From Falsibacillus albus (lineage in GTDB: Bacteria; Bacillota; Bacilli; Bacillales; DSM-25281), in assembly GCF_003668575.1 (NCBI RefSeq), contig NZ_RCVZ01000007.1, positions 148,347 to 212,346 on the forward strand: a stretch of DNA of 64,000 nucleotides, read 5' to 3'. A program made the translations under genes and the position numbers. Positions 35,160 through 44,176 of the stretch are shown here, one piece after another. A model generated the notes under the pieces. The model saw only the letters and a program-made list of their open reading frames with translations, made no database searches and was not told where the DNA came from. Each line of letters opens with the position of its first letter. Positions within the stretch are counted from its first letter, which is position 1.

Positions 35160-36521
35160 TTATGGTATTTGCTTGATTGTCTGAAGCCGATTTTGCATAA
35201 TTATGAGCCTGAAGGAAAGTGTGACCGCACCCGCAGCCAGTCCGATGATCAAGCCAAGCCAATAGCCGTAGGGGCCTAATCCTGTATGGTTCGCCAGCAG
35301 CCATCCGCTTGGCAAACCAATCACCCAATAGGATACTAGCGCCATGACAAACGTGATGTTCACATCCTTGTACCCTCTTAAAGAGCCTTGTACAGGTGCT
35401 TGGATTGCGTCGGAAAGCTGAAAGAAAACAGCATACATCAAAAAATTTCCAATCAAAGATATAACCTTGGGATCATTGCTGTAAATTGAACCAATGGAAT
35501 GCCTGCATACAAATAAAACCACACCACATAAAATAGCCAAAAAAATGGCTGTCCCAACACCAAGCCAGCTATAAACTTTCGCATCATCATATCGTTTTGC
35601 TCCAGCTTCAAGACCGACAACTATGGTCAAGCCCATTGAAATGCTCAAAGGAATCATATAGAGAAATGAAGCAAAATTCAGTGCTGCTTGATGCGCGGCG
35701 ATGACTGTGGTACTAAAATCGCTCATCAGCAAGGTTACAGCAGAAAAAATGCTCGTTTCAAAAAATATCGAGAGTCCGATTGGAATTCCAATCTTAAAGA
35801 TTTCCTTCCATTTTTTTAATGAGACTGGAATGACCCGTGCGAAAATTCCATACTCCGCAAATGGTTTCCTAAAATGGATGATCACGGCGGCAATCACCAT
35901 GATGAGCCAATAAGTAATGGCTGATGCATAACCTGCTCCTGCACCTCCGAATGCCGGAATCCCGAACTTTCCAAATATAAGCAAATAATTAAAGACAACA
36001 TTGATGGGCAGAGAAAGAAGAGTGATATACATGGACACTCTTGTCATACCAAGGGCATCAATGTATGACCTCAGCACGTTATATATGAATAATGGGATCA
36101 TCCCTAGCGATAATGCAAGCAGATAATGAAATGCGATGGAACGGACATGCTTTTCAAGGCCCATGTGAGAAAGGATGGGTTTGATGACCATGCTGCCGAT
36201 GGCAATGACGAGGATCGCCATTGCGGCTGCTACATAGATTCCCTGAACGACTGAAACAGGGACTTTCTTTTTATTTTTTTCCCCTATTAAATGGGCGACA
36301 ATAGGGGTGATGGAAAGAAGGATTCCACTTAATCCCGTGAAAACAGGGACCCATAGGGATGAACCAATCGCTACTCCGGCCAGGTCCTTTGAAGAGTACT
36401 TTCCGGACATCATCGTATCAAAGAAATTCATTGAAAACATGGCCAATTGAGTAATCAAGATCGGATATAGAATAAAAAAGAACTGTTTCATTTTTTGTCT
36501 GGTGCTGAAAGTCTGCTCCAT
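35160..36521 (-). CDS. MATE family multidrug efflux transporter
   Basis: This 453-residue protein has 12 predicted membrane helices in two MatE halves. PILITQLAMFSMNFFDTMMSG marks the N-terminal helix, and the GAGAGYASAITYWL and PVQGSLRGYKDVNI regions are family blocks. It is sodium- or proton-coupled drug export. RBS is AGAGGGTAC. It is followed on its 3' side by the full-length repeat. No regulator adjoins it. Confidence 0.9.
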   Translation of the reverse strand: MEQTFSTRQKMKQFFFILYPILITQLAMFSMNFFDTMMSGKYSSKDLAGVAIGSSLWVPVFTGLSGILLSITPIVAHLIGEKNKKKVPVSVVQGIYVAAAMAILVIAIGSMVIKPILSHMGLEKHVRSIAFHYLLALSLGMIPLFIYNVLRSYIDALGMTRVSMYITLLSLPINVVFNYLLIFGKFGIPAFGGAGAGYASAITYWLIMVIAAVIIHFRKPFAEYGIFARVIPVSLKKWKEIFKIGIPIGLSIFFETSIFSAVTLLMSDFSTTVIAAHQAALNFASFLYMIPLSISMGLTIVVGLEAGAKRYDDAKVYSWLGVGTAIFLAILCGVVLFVCRHSIGSIYSNDPKVISLIGNFLMYAVFFQLSDAIQAPVQGSLRGYKDVNITFVMALVSYWVIGLPSGWLLANHTGLGPYGYWLGLIIGLAAGAVTLSFRLIIMQNRLQTIKQIP

Positions 36522-36679
36522 GTGATGTACCCTCTATTTCTTAGAAATTTCGATTAACGAATGAATTATATCATAGAATAGAGTGCGTGGCTTCGGAAAA
36601 ACAGCACATTAAAAATTTCAATAGTGGCATAAGTTTTCTATAATTTTGTACATATCATGATAAAATGGGTGATTTTGAA

Positions 36680-37474
36680 GTGAAAAGTCGTGAATGGATT
36701 TATCGATTTTTTGTTTTATGGTATGGGGCAGGTGTCATTTTAGTTGCATTGGATCTATTGCCGCCAACGCTCGAATGGGCGAATTCGGTCTTTTTGATTT
36801 TGGCAGGGCTCATCAGTATATTCTTTGCCATTGAAAAATTCGGAAAAAAAATGGGGCTATTTTTATCTTTATTCATTTTTGCCGCATCAATGTTTGCCGA
36901 ATCACTTGGCGTCCACACCGGATTCCCATTCGGCCACTATTCATATGAACAGGATTTTGGGGTCCGCATTATGGGGGTGCCCGCAACCATTGGTTTCGCC
37001 TGGATTTTTATCATCTTTTCAGGCTTATCGATGTTTGGTTGGCTGCTTGATAAAAAATCCTTCACATATCGGCTTCTTTATATGGCAGCATCATCGATAT
37101 CGGCAGTTTTGATAGACATGGTCATTGATCCCGTGGCCTTTAACGTGAAACAGTATTGGATTTGGAAGGAATCCGGGCTTTATTATGGAATTCCTGTGCA
37201 AAATTTTTTAGGTTGGTTCTTTGTTTCTTTCATTATCCAAACTGGTATCTCTTACGCAGAAAGCAGCTCCATGCCCGATGGAGCACTTAAGCTTGTATGG
37301 GAAAATCGTTTGAAAAGGGTGTATGCGATGGTCTTACTGATGTTCATCCTGACCGCAGTCATTGCGCAGCTTTATGCAGCTGCGATAGTTGGGGCGGCGG
37401 GATTGATCCTTTTACGGCTCATCATAGGGAGGTCGGATCGGTTTGATTACACCAAGGAAAAATTCCCGGTTTGA
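36680..37474 (+). CDS. cruF: Carotenoid hydratase, CruF family (DUF422)
   Basis: This 264-residue integral membrane protein has about seven helices. It carries the CruF signature blocks AESLGVHTGFPFGHYSY near residue 78 and DMVIDPVAFNVKQYW near 150. CruF enzymes add water across the terminal double bond of acyclic carotenoids. In pigmented Bacillus they act before glycosylation of the new hydroxyl. GTG 36680 has GGGTGAT upstream. It is the first gene of a tight five-gene operon. Confidence 0.87.
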   Translation: MKSREWIYRFFVLWYGAGVILVALDLLPPTLEWANSVFLILAGLISIFFAIEKFGKKMGLFLSLFIFAASMFAESLGVHTGFPFGHYSYEQDFGVRIMGVPATIGFAWIFIIFSGLSMFGWLLDKKSFTYRLLYMAASSISAVLIDMVIDPVAFNVKQYWIWKESGLYYGIPVQNFLGWFFVSFIIQTGISYAESSSMPDGALKLVWENRLKRVYAMVLLMFILTAVIAQLYAAAIVGAAGLILLRLIIGRSDRFDYTKEKFPV

Positions 37475-38147
37475 ATGGTTATTGAAAAAATTTGTCCATT
37501 TTCAGCTGAAAAAGCATTTTTATCGGATTTGGCTTATCGATCTTCGAAAAAAACCATCTTCGCTGAAGGGGAAGATGTATCTTGCCAATCATTCATCCTG
37601 GTGGGATGGATTGATTGTGTTTTATTTGAATCAGGTCGTTATTAAAGAAGATAGCTATGCAATGATGAGTCAGGAGGGAATGGAGCGTTTTCCATTCTTT
37701 CGAAAAATCGGAGCGTTTTCAGTAAACTCGAAATCACCAAAAGCCATCCATAAATCACTGAAGTTTGCTATGGCGCTTTTAGAAGCCGGAAGAAGCGTGT
37801 GGATCTTTCCACAGGGGGAGGAAGAGCATTTGGAAAAAAGGCCGCTTTCTATTAAAAATGGAACCCCCTACATCGTTAAACGTGTAAAGAATATTGATAT
37901 TATCCCCGTTGCCCTATATTATACTTACCGCCATGATCAGAGGCCGGAATTATTCATAAGGATTGGATCAGAACGGAGCGGGGAAAGGCAAATGGAGAGA
38001 GAGGATATACAGAAAGAGCTGACTAAGGAGTTGGATGTTTTGAAAGCTGATGTCATCGATGAAAAGTTGGTGCATTTTTCGTGCCTTTTGACTGGAAGGA
38101 CGACCATCAGCGAAAAAATGGAATGGTTGAAAGGCAGGTCATTATGA
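37443..38147 (+). CDS. PlsC-like acyltransferase (carotenoid glycoside acylation)
   Basis: This 234-residue protein has the acyltransferase HX4D motif as NHSSWWDG near residue 48 and an FPQGEE motif near 120, equivalent to FPEGTR of PlsC. It overlaps cruF by about 30 bases and the glycosyltransferase by 4. Context implies that it esterifies the sugar of a carotenoid glycoside, as CrtO does in staphyloxanthin formation, rather than lysophosphatidate; this is inference. The start is TTG 37443, somewhat uncertain. Confidence 0.82.
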   Translation: MITPRKNSRFEWLLKKFVHFQLKKHFYRIWLIDLRKKPSSLKGKMYLANHSSWWDGLIVFYLNQVVIKEDSYAMMSQEGMERFPFFRKIGAFSVNSKSPKAIHKSLKFAMALLEAGRSVWIFPQGEEEHLEKRPLSIKNGTPYIVKRVKNIDIIPVALYYTYRHDQRPELFIRIGSERSGERQMEREDIQKELTKELDVLKADVIDEKLVHFSCLLTGRTTISEKMEWLKGRSL

Positions 38148-39241
38148 TGATCTGGTACATTGGAATATTAACTGGATTTCTCTTCATCACGCTGTTAAAT
38201 ATCGTGACGATGCCGAAGCTGAACAGGATGGATGAAAGTCAGGAACTTGTTTCAGTGCTAGTGCCATTAAGAAACGAAGAACGTAATGTAGCCGGTCTGA
38301 TTGAATCTCTAAAAAAAATATCATATAAACAAATTGAAATCATATTGATGGATGATCAGTCATCAGATGAAACCCATTCACTATTGCATAAGTCAATTGA
38401 AGAAGATGCGAGATTCACCGTTATGAAAGGAAAGCATCTGGAAAGGGGATGGATAGGAAAGGTTCATGCATGTCAACAGCTGTCAAAGCAAGCAGCTGGA
38501 AGGTACCTTTTATTCCTTGATGCCGATGTCAGGGTCGAGGCTGATATCGTACAGAAATCCATCTTTTTGCTCAAGAAATTTGATTCGAATTTATTGACTG
38601 GATTTGCTCGTTTTCCTGTTAGTCCTTTTTTAGCCAAGCTATTGGTGCCGATGCAGCATTTTTTTGTGTTTTTTCATTTACCGAACGTTATTTCCAATTA
38701 TACATGCAAGCCGTCTTTCACGGCTGCACATGGGGGATTCCTCTTTTTTGAGAGAGGTGCATACGACGCCATCGCAGGACACGCTTCTGTAAAAAATTCG
38801 CTATTGGATGATGTCCATATTGCCAGAGCAATGAAAAAACGGGGGTTCAAGGTCACAATTGCAAACATCACTGAATCAGTGACCTGTCACATGTACCATT
38901 CCAATCGGGAAGTTTGGAACGGTTTTCTCAAAAATATTTATATTGGATTAGGAAGATCACCATCCTTGGTTCTCTTCATTTCATTGTTTTATGGGATATT
39001 TTATTTCCTTCCTCTCCCGCTGGCATTTGGAGGACTGGTTTATGGAACTTGGATGTGGCTTGTCCCGCTGTTATTGGTCAGCCTGCAAACCATATGCATC
39101 GATTTGGCCGCTAGGCAGGAAAAAAGCCATTTTTTACTCATCACGATTGCAGTTCCTGTTTTCATTTCATTGATGTTTTCTTCCATGCTAAAGAGTATAA
39201 AAGGGCAAGGGTATGAATGGAAAGGAAGGATATATAAGTGA
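38144..39241 (+). CDS. Family 2 glycosyltransferase, CrtQ-like
   Basis: This 365-residue membrane-bound GT-A enzyme has a first helix (about 2-22), then SVLVPLRNEERNV near 37, LMDDQSSDET near 69, LFLDADVRVE (DxD) near 122 and LLDDVHIARAMKKRG near 222. Three C-terminal helices follow. It resembles CrtQ of staphyloxanthin biosynthesis. ATG 38144 has AAGGCAGGT upstream and overlaps the acyltransferase stop by 4 bases. Predicted role: glycosylation of the carotenoid hydroxyl or carboxyl. Confidence 0.83.
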   Translation: MMIWYIGILTGFLFITLLNIVTMPKLNRMDESQELVSVLVPLRNEERNVAGLIESLKKISYKQIEIILMDDQSSDETHSLLHKSIEEDARFTVMKGKHLERGWIGKVHACQQLSKQAAGRYLLFLDADVRVEADIVQKSIFLLKKFDSNLLTGFARFPVSPFLAKLLVPMQHFFVFFHLPNVISNYTCKPSFTAAHGGFLFFERGAYDAIAGHASVKNSLLDDVHIARAMKKRGFKVTIANITESVTCHMYHSNREVWNGFLKNIYIGLGRSPSLVLFISLFYGIFYFLPLPLAFGGLVYGTWMWLVPLLLVSLQTICIDLAARQEKSHFLLITIAVPVFISLMFSSMLKSIKGQGYEWKGRIYK

Positions 39242-40707
39242 AGAGAATTGTCATTATCGGCGCTGGACTTGGAGGATTATCGGCTGGAATAACCCTTGCT
39301 GCCAAAGGATTTGAAGTGATGATATTCGAACAAAATGATCATGCAGGCGGAAAAATGATGCCAGTGCGCATGAAAGAGTTTCATTTTGATTTCGGGCCGA
39401 ATACTATCACCATGCCGGAAGTTTTTCAAAATGTCCTTAAAGAAGCAGGTGAAAATCCAGATGAATATTTCAAGTTCGTGAAATTAGAAACACACACCCG
39501 GAATTTTTTTCACGATGAGACGGTCTTTGATCAATCCGTTGATCCCGAATATATGATTGAGCAGCTGCAAACCATAGACCCTTTCGGAGCCAGGAATTAT
39601 CATCTTTATTTAAAGGAAGTCGAAAGGTTATTTAAATTGGGGAATAACGCCTTCTTTTATCGGACTTTTTCATCCTTCAAAGACTATTTATCCCCATCAT
39701 TAGCGGCTTCATTTATGAGAGTCAGACCCTTTGAGACAATGAATCATTTCCACTCGCGTTATTTCCGGCACGATCATGTGCTAAAGGTTTTTAATAGGTA
39801 CGCAACGTACATTGGATCTTCCCCATATGCCTGTCCCGCCACTTTTGCTTTAATCGGCCATCTGGAAATGAATGATGGTGTTTATTATACGTTGGGAGGA
39901 AACACACAAATCGCTGCTGGCTTCTTGAAAGCGTTCAAAAAATTGGGAGGGAAAATCCATTTTGGGACAAAAATTAAAGAAGTAATCGTGGAGAAGCAAA
40001 AGGTGAAAGGAGTCATTTTGGAGAATGATGATGAAGTACTTGCAGATATCGTTATTTCCAATGGTGATTTCATCACTTCTACCATGGATTTGATACCTGA
40101 GGGAAAACGTCCGTCGGCACCAAACGAAAAATTGAAAAAATACGATCCTTCCATTTCTGCTTTTGTTGTGCTGGCCGGGTTAAAAGAAAGAGCAGCCTCA
40201 TTGCTGCATCATCAAGTATACTTTGCTGAGAACTATCAAAAAGAATTTCATGAAATATTTCAAAAGAAGCAATTGCCTTCAGACCCCACCATCTATGTCA
40301 GCCACTCGGCAACATCGGATCCTGCTGTTACAAAGGGAAGCAACTTGTTTATTTTGGTGAATGCGCCTGCCAAAGAAATGCAAAACAATGAAGAGATTGA
40401 AGCATATAAAAAGAAAATCTATGATAAGCTGGAAAAGTCAGGAGTGCCCATACGAAAATCGCTGGATTGTGAAATGATTTTTACTCCTTCCACCATTCAA
40501 GGCAAATTTTCTGCCTATCGCGGGGCATTGTATGGAATCTCTTCTCATAAAAGTAAAGATGCTTTTTTAAGGCCATATAATGCATCTGTTGATATTCATG
40601 GGCTTTATTACGTCGGAGGTACGACACACCCAGGAGGAGGGTCTCCCATGGTGACCATCAGCGGACTAAATGTGGCTGCAACTATCTTGAAATCTTACGG
40701 TTTGTAA
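39238..40707 (+). CDS. CrtN/CrtI-family carotenoid desaturase or oxygenase
   Basis: This 489-residue FAD enzyme has dinucleotide-binding motif IIGAGLGGLSAGITLA at the N-terminus and NDHAGGKMMPV near 38. The C-terminal family block VGGTTHPGGGSPMVTISG is near 460. It is in the phytoene desaturase superfamily, which includes diapophytoene desaturase (CrtN) and diapolycopene oxygenase (CrtP). Which one this is cannot be decided by eye. No crtM synthase is in the window, so early steps are encoded elsewhere. The GTG start overlaps the previous stop. Confidence 0.85.
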   Translation: MKRIVIIGAGLGGLSAGITLAAKGFEVMIFEQNDHAGGKMMPVRMKEFHFDFGPNTITMPEVFQNVLKEAGENPDEYFKFVKLETHTRNFFHDETVFDQSVDPEYMIEQLQTIDPFGARNYHLYLKEVERLFKLGNNAFFYRTFSSFKDYLSPSLAASFMRVRPFETMNHFHSRYFRHDHVLKVFNRYATYIGSSPYACPATFALIGHLEMNDGVYYTLGGNTQIAAGFLKAFKKLGGKIHFGTKIKEVIVEKQKVKGVILENDDEVLADIVISNGDFITSTMDLIPEGKRPSAPNEKLKKYDPSISAFVVLAGLKERAASLLHHQVYFAENYQKEFHEIFQKKQLPSDPTIYVSHSATSDPAVTKGSNLFILVNAPAKEMQNNEEIEAYKKKIYDKLEKSGVPIRKSLDCEMIFTPSTIQGKFSAYRGALYGISSHKSKDAFLRPYNASVDIHGLYYVGGTTHPGGGSPMVTISGLNVAATILKSYGL

Positions 40708-40717
40708 AGGGGATATT

Positions 40718-41803
40718 ATGATCATATCAAAAGAAAACAAGCATTTTATGTTTACCGGGGGAGGATCTGCCGGCCACGTAAGTGTGAACACAGCCCTCAT
40801 TCCATATTTTCAGCAAAAAGGATGGAAAACCTCATATATAGGATCGAAGGAAGGAATAGAAAAAGAAATCATTTTAGAGAGATTTTCAAATGTACCGTAT
40901 TTTTCTATATCGAGCGGTAAGCTTCGAAGGTATTTTTCTTGGAAAAATGTTAAAGATCCCTTCCTGGTGGCAAAGGGGATTTTGGAGGCATACCGAATCC
41001 TTCAAAAGAATAAGCCTGCGGCCGTCTTTTCTAAAGGGGGGTTCGTTACGGTGCCGGTTGCCATTGCAGCCAAGCTAAGAGGGGTTCCCCTTATCATCCA
41101 TGAATCCGATTTGACTCCAGGATTGGCCAATAAAATCGCAGCCCCTTTTGCCTCAAGCATATTTACTACATTTCCAGAGACAGCCAAGCTGCTGCCCGGC
41201 GACAAGACGACCCATTGCGGGGCAATCGTCAGGAAAGAACTATTCAATGGAAACCCAGATAAAGGATATCGCCTATGTCAATTTGAAAAACATAAGGATG
41301 TTTTACTGGTGATGGGAGGGAGCCTGGGAGCAAAACGGATCAACGATGCCGTCAGGAGCGCTCTTCCATCCTTATTGCCCTCATTTAATATCATTCATTT
41401 ATGCGGAAAAGGCAATATTGACCGTACATTCACGCAAAAAGGGTATGTACAGTTTGAATTTGTCAATAAGGAGCTGCCGGATTTACTGGCAATTACAAGC
41501 TTGGTTGTTTCACGTGCAGGCTCTAATTCCATTTTTGAATTTCTTGCTTTGAAAAAGCCGATGCTCTTAATTCCTTTGTCTCGAAAGGCAAGCAGGGGAG
41601 ATCAGATTGAAAATGCCCAATCATTTGTTCGTCAGGGCTTTGCACAAATGATGGAAGAAGAGGATCTCACGGTGGATAAATTCATTTCCTGCATGAAATC
41701 CATCCAGGTCCATAAAGAAAAAATAATTGAAAAGATGGGGGGACTAAATGTTCCTTCCGTTGAAGATATGTATGAGCAAATTATTCGATCTGCCCAAAAG
41801 TGA
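40718..41803 (+). CDS. MurG-type glycosyltransferase, second paralogue class
   Basis: This 361-residue GT-B enzyme has N-terminal GGGSAGHVSVN, HESDLTPGLANK near 128, MGGSLGAKRIND near 200 and VSRAGSNSIFEF near 264 for the nucleotide sugar. These fit the GGGSAGHV-type MurG found in Clostridium and as a second copy in the B. cereus group. It normally adds GlcNAc to lipid I. It starts 10 bases after the carotenoid oxidoreductase, so it shares that transcript. It could be a spare MurG or a glycosyltransferase recruited to the pigment pathway. Confidence 0.82.
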   Translation: MIISKENKHFMFTGGGSAGHVSVNTALIPYFQQKGWKTSYIGSKEGIEKEIILERFSNVPYFSISSGKLRRYFSWKNVKDPFLVAKGILEAYRILQKNKPAAVFSKGGFVTVPVAIAAKLRGVPLIIHESDLTPGLANKIAAPFASSIFTTFPETAKLLPGDKTTHCGAIVRKELFNGNPDKGYRLCQFEKHKDVLLVMGGSLGAKRINDAVRSALPSLLPSFNIIHLCGKGNIDRTFTQKGYVQFEFVNKELPDLLAITSLVVSRAGSNSIFEFLALKKPMLLIPLSRKASRGDQIENAQSFVRQGFAQMMEEEDLTVDKFISCMKSIQVHKEKIIEKMGGLNVPSVEDMYEQIIRSAQK

Positions 41804-41864
41804 TTGTCATATCCGTCCATTGCGTTCATATATTGTATGAACAAGCGATGGAAGGGGAATGGAA

Positions 41865-42026
41865 ATGGCTTATCGGTACTCAAAAGGGTGGTTCATCCAA
41901 CAATTGAAATCGGTTGGGGTAACAAGACATCCGATTGAAAGGCGAAAACTGGAGCTGTACAAAACATATATTGTAAGGAATCTATATGAAGAAAAATTCG
42001 CATTAAAAGAAAAAAAAGACCTTTGA
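41865..42026 (+). CDS. YflJ family protein (DUF2639)
   Basis: This 53-residue basic protein starts MAYRYSKGWFIQQLKSVGV and continues RHPIERRKLELYKTYIV, a close match to the Bacillus YflJ/DUF2639 family. RBS is GAAGGGGAATGG. Function is unknown. It ends in a hairpin terminator shared with the convergent acetyltransferase gene. Confidence 0.82.
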   Translation: MAYRYSKGWFIQQLKSVGVTRHPIERRKLELYKTYIVRNLYEEKFALKEKKDL

Positions 42027-42038
42027 GGGTCTTTTTTT
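42010..42038 (+). terminator. Bidirectional terminator between yflJ-like and GNAT genes
   Basis: AAAAAAAGACC and GGGTCTTTTTTT flank TTTGA; it has A- and T-runs on both sides. Confidence 0.82.
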
Positions 42039-42040
42039 CA

Positions 42041-42598
42041 TCAAGCTTCCATCGCCTGTTCCTGTTCTTCTTGCTGCCGCATGATGTAAAGGGTGAATAG
42101 GTCTTTAGGAATTTCATAAAGATCATAGACTTCTTCAACAGCATTCAACTGCTCGTAGACAGATCTTCTCGTTTCGTTGGCATTGATGACATATGGCAGT
42201 TTTTCAGCTGCTTTCCTTGAGCGTCCATTGACTTTACGGATACGCATGAAAATGGTCTGGATATCAGTTTCGAAGAAAAGCTCTTTGAAAAATTCATCCT
42301 TAGCAATGTTGTTGTATCCTTTCCCGTGGAACGGTTTCCCGATCCATGTTCCCAGAAATCCTGCACCATCCTGGATATCGAACAGGTTGATAGTTCCGAT
42401 GGGATTTCCCCACTCGTCCAGGATCGTCCTTGAAATTAATTCTCCTTGGTCTTCAGCTTCGATTGTTTGCTTTGTCAAGAAGACAAATTCATCATAGGAA
42501 TATGCTTTATGGCGAACAAAAGGGAAAACATCAGGGTGCGTCATCAACTCAAACAAAATGTGACATTCTTGTCCGCATATCTCTCGCTTTTTAAGCAT
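42041..42598 (-). CDS. GNAT family N-acetyltransferase
   Basis: This 185-residue protein has a RimJ/RimL-like GNAT fold: PIGTINLFDI near residue 65, then GTWIGKPFHGKGYNNIAKDEF, the acetyl-CoA-binding strand and loop. A Gln/Glu-rich tail ends it. ATG 42598 has a strong GGGAGGG site. An in-frame upstream extension to 42757 exists but reads through a structured leader and has no ribosome binding site, so it is not used. The substrate is unknown. The leader is unusual, see 42640-42751. Confidence 0.85.
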   Translation of the reverse strand: MLKKREICGQECHILFELMTHPDVFPFVRHKAYSYDEFVFLTKQTIEAEDQGELISRTILDEWGNPIGTINLFDIQDGAGFLGTWIGKPFHGKGYNNIAKDEFFKELFFETDIQTIFMRIRKVNGRSRKAAEKLPYVINANETRRSVYEQLNAVEEVYDLYEIPKDLFTLYIMRQQEEQEQAMEA

Positions 42599-42639
42599 GA
42601 GAATCCCTCCCGAAGAGAGCAGTCCTGTGGTTGGTAAGG

Positions 42640-42687
42640 CCCACCCTCGAAATTTTTCATAGACTTCATAAAAAATTTCGGGGTGGG
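42640..42687 (-). promoter_or_regulatory. Long leader hairpin competing with the tRNA-like fold
   Basis: CCCACCCCGAAATTTTT and AAAAATTTCGAGGGTGGG (minus-strand sense) form about 17 pairs with one bulge around an 8-11 base loop. Its 5' arm is the T-stem and acceptor 3' strand of the tRNA-like element, so only one of the two structures can form. There is no T-tract, so it is not a simple terminator. Confidence 0.7.
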
Positions 42688-42751
42688 AATCGAACCCACT
42701 AGGACCAGCTTGAAGCATTTTGCTGGTGGCGCACCATTTGCCTTCCCTCAA
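42675..42751 (-). ncRNA. tRNA-like element in the GNAT gene leader
   Basis: Read on the minus strand, this 77-base segment folds as a tRNA. The acceptor is UUGAGGG/CCCGAAA with a tandem G-A mismatch. The D-arm is GGC-AAAUGGUGC-GCC, holding the GG pair. The anticodon-type stem is CCAGC/GCUGG with an oversized 12-base loop, AAAAUGCUUCAA. The variable region is UCCUA. The T-arm is GUGGG-UUCGAUU-CCCAC, a canonical T-loop. No CCA end is encoded and no normal anticodon loop exists, so it is not a standard decoding tRNA. It might relate to the stationary-phase tRNA-like RNA (tRNA-Other) reported in B. cereus, or be a cis-regulatory mimic or a decayed tRNA. Confidence 0.6.
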
Positions 42752-42901
42752 TCGCATATTTTATTAAATTTTTAGATATGACATATTAAAATCTATTTCC
42801 TCTGTATCATACAAAAAAATCAGCGAAATGGGAATAGGAAATTTGTTAATTTTTCTTGAAGTTTTTCAGCAAAATTTTACAATATTCAACAAGCAATTCA
42901 G

Positions 42902-44029
42902 CTAGTTTTGTTGAAAGACAATTTCCCCATTTACCACAGTCATGACGGGCTTTGACATGAAGTGAAATGGATGCCCGCTCCACAATACGACATCTCCGTC
43001 CTTCCCTTTCTCGATGCTGCCGATCTGATCTCCCAAACCTAGGTTTCTGGCAGGCAGAATCGTTATCCCTTCCAGTGCTTTTTGTTCTGAAAGTCCCTCC
43101 CGCACAGCAATAGAAGCACATACATTTAAGTATTGAACAGGGGTGTAGGGGTGATCGGTGGTGATGGATACCTCTACACCTCTTTTGGCTAGTTCCTGAT
43201 AGGTAATCCAGCTCTTGTTCTTTAACTCGACCTTTGATCTTCGAGTGAATGTTGGACCTACGCTCACTTTCAACCCCAGATCCATTAATTCATCCGCAAT
43301 TAGGTGACCTTCGGTGCAATGCTCAATACGAAAATCCAAATTGAACTCTTGAGCGAATCTGATGGCAGATAAAATATCGTCTGCCCGATGTGCGTGGATC
43401 CTCACAGGAATTTCCTTTTTTAATGCACTTACGATGGGAGCGACTCTTAAATCCTCAGGGTTGTCGCAGTATTTGGCCCTATAAAAAGCTTCTCTAAGCA
43501 TTCCCATGATGCCCATCCGGGTTATCGAGTCATTGTTTCCATTGCTATGGATGCGCTTTGGGTTTTCGCCGAGGGCAATTTTTAAGCCGGCCCGATCCTT
43601 GACAAGCATCTTTTGGATGTTTTTCCCGTGTGTCTTGATGACCGAGGTGGTCCCTCCAATGACATTCGCACTACCAGGCATCACATTAACTGCAGTAATG
43701 CCATAACGGATGGCATCCTGAAATCCCGGATCCAATGGATAGACCCCGTCAATGGCGCGGATATGTGGCGTCAATGGCTCCACTGTTTCATTGGCATCAT
43801 TCCCGGCCCATCCTGTACCTTCATCATATAGGCCCAAATGCGTGTGTACATCAATAAAGCCCGGCAATAAATATTTTCCGCTGCAGTCGATTGTTTGGAT
43901 GTTTTCATGGATCTGCAGGTCTGCACCGATTTGTTCTATCTTGCCGTTTTCGATATAAATATCACCCTTTTCGATTGGGGAGGAAGTGATGGGAAGTATA
44001 AAGGCATTTTTTAAAAGCAGCTTATTCAT
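42902..44029 (-). CDS. Imidazolonepropionase-like amidohydrolase
   Basis: This 375-residue metal-dependent hydrolase has LLPGFIDVHTHLGLY near residue 55 (metal HxH), HAHRADD near 213 and FRIEHCTEGH near 235 (further metal His residues), and TTDHPY near 292 (catalytic Asp). The N- and C-terminal composite beta domain ends with GKDGDVVLWSGHPF. It belongs to the COG1228 group; substrate unknown. RBS is AAAGGATT. It is monocistronic as far as can be seen. Confidence 0.87.
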   Translation of the reverse strand: MNKLLLKNAFILPITSSPIEKGDIYIENGKIEQIGADLQIHENIQTIDCSGKYLLPGFIDVHTHLGLYDEGTGWAGNDANETVEPLTPHIRAIDGVYPLDPGFQDAIRYGITAVNVMPGSANVIGGTTSVIKTHGKNIQKMLVKDRAGLKIALGENPKRIHSNGNNDSITRMGIMGMLREAFYRAKYCDNPEDLRVAPIVSALKKEIPVRIHAHRADDILSAIRFAQEFNLDFRIEHCTEGHLIADELMDLGLKVSVGPTFTRRSKVELKNKSWITYQELAKRGVEVSITTDHPYTPVQYLNVCASIAVREGLSEQKALEGITILPARNLGLGDQIGSIEKGKDGDVVLWSGHPFHFMSKPVMTVVNGEIVFQQN

Positions 44030-44176
44030 TGAGAATCCTTTCTTGGCTACGATTGAGTATTTTAGTATAGGTATTTGCTGTGGTTTTGCGTGAAGTCATT
44101 AAAATATAGACTTATAATCACCTATTTTAGCAAAATGACAGAATTATTTCTTTAATTTATTTAAAAATAAAAATAA

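Noticed and set aside
42599..42757. In-frame N-terminal extension of the GNAT protein by 53 codons
   Set aside because: It reads through the tRNA-like element and hairpin and has no ribosome binding site at 42757, while ATG 42598 has GGGAGGG.
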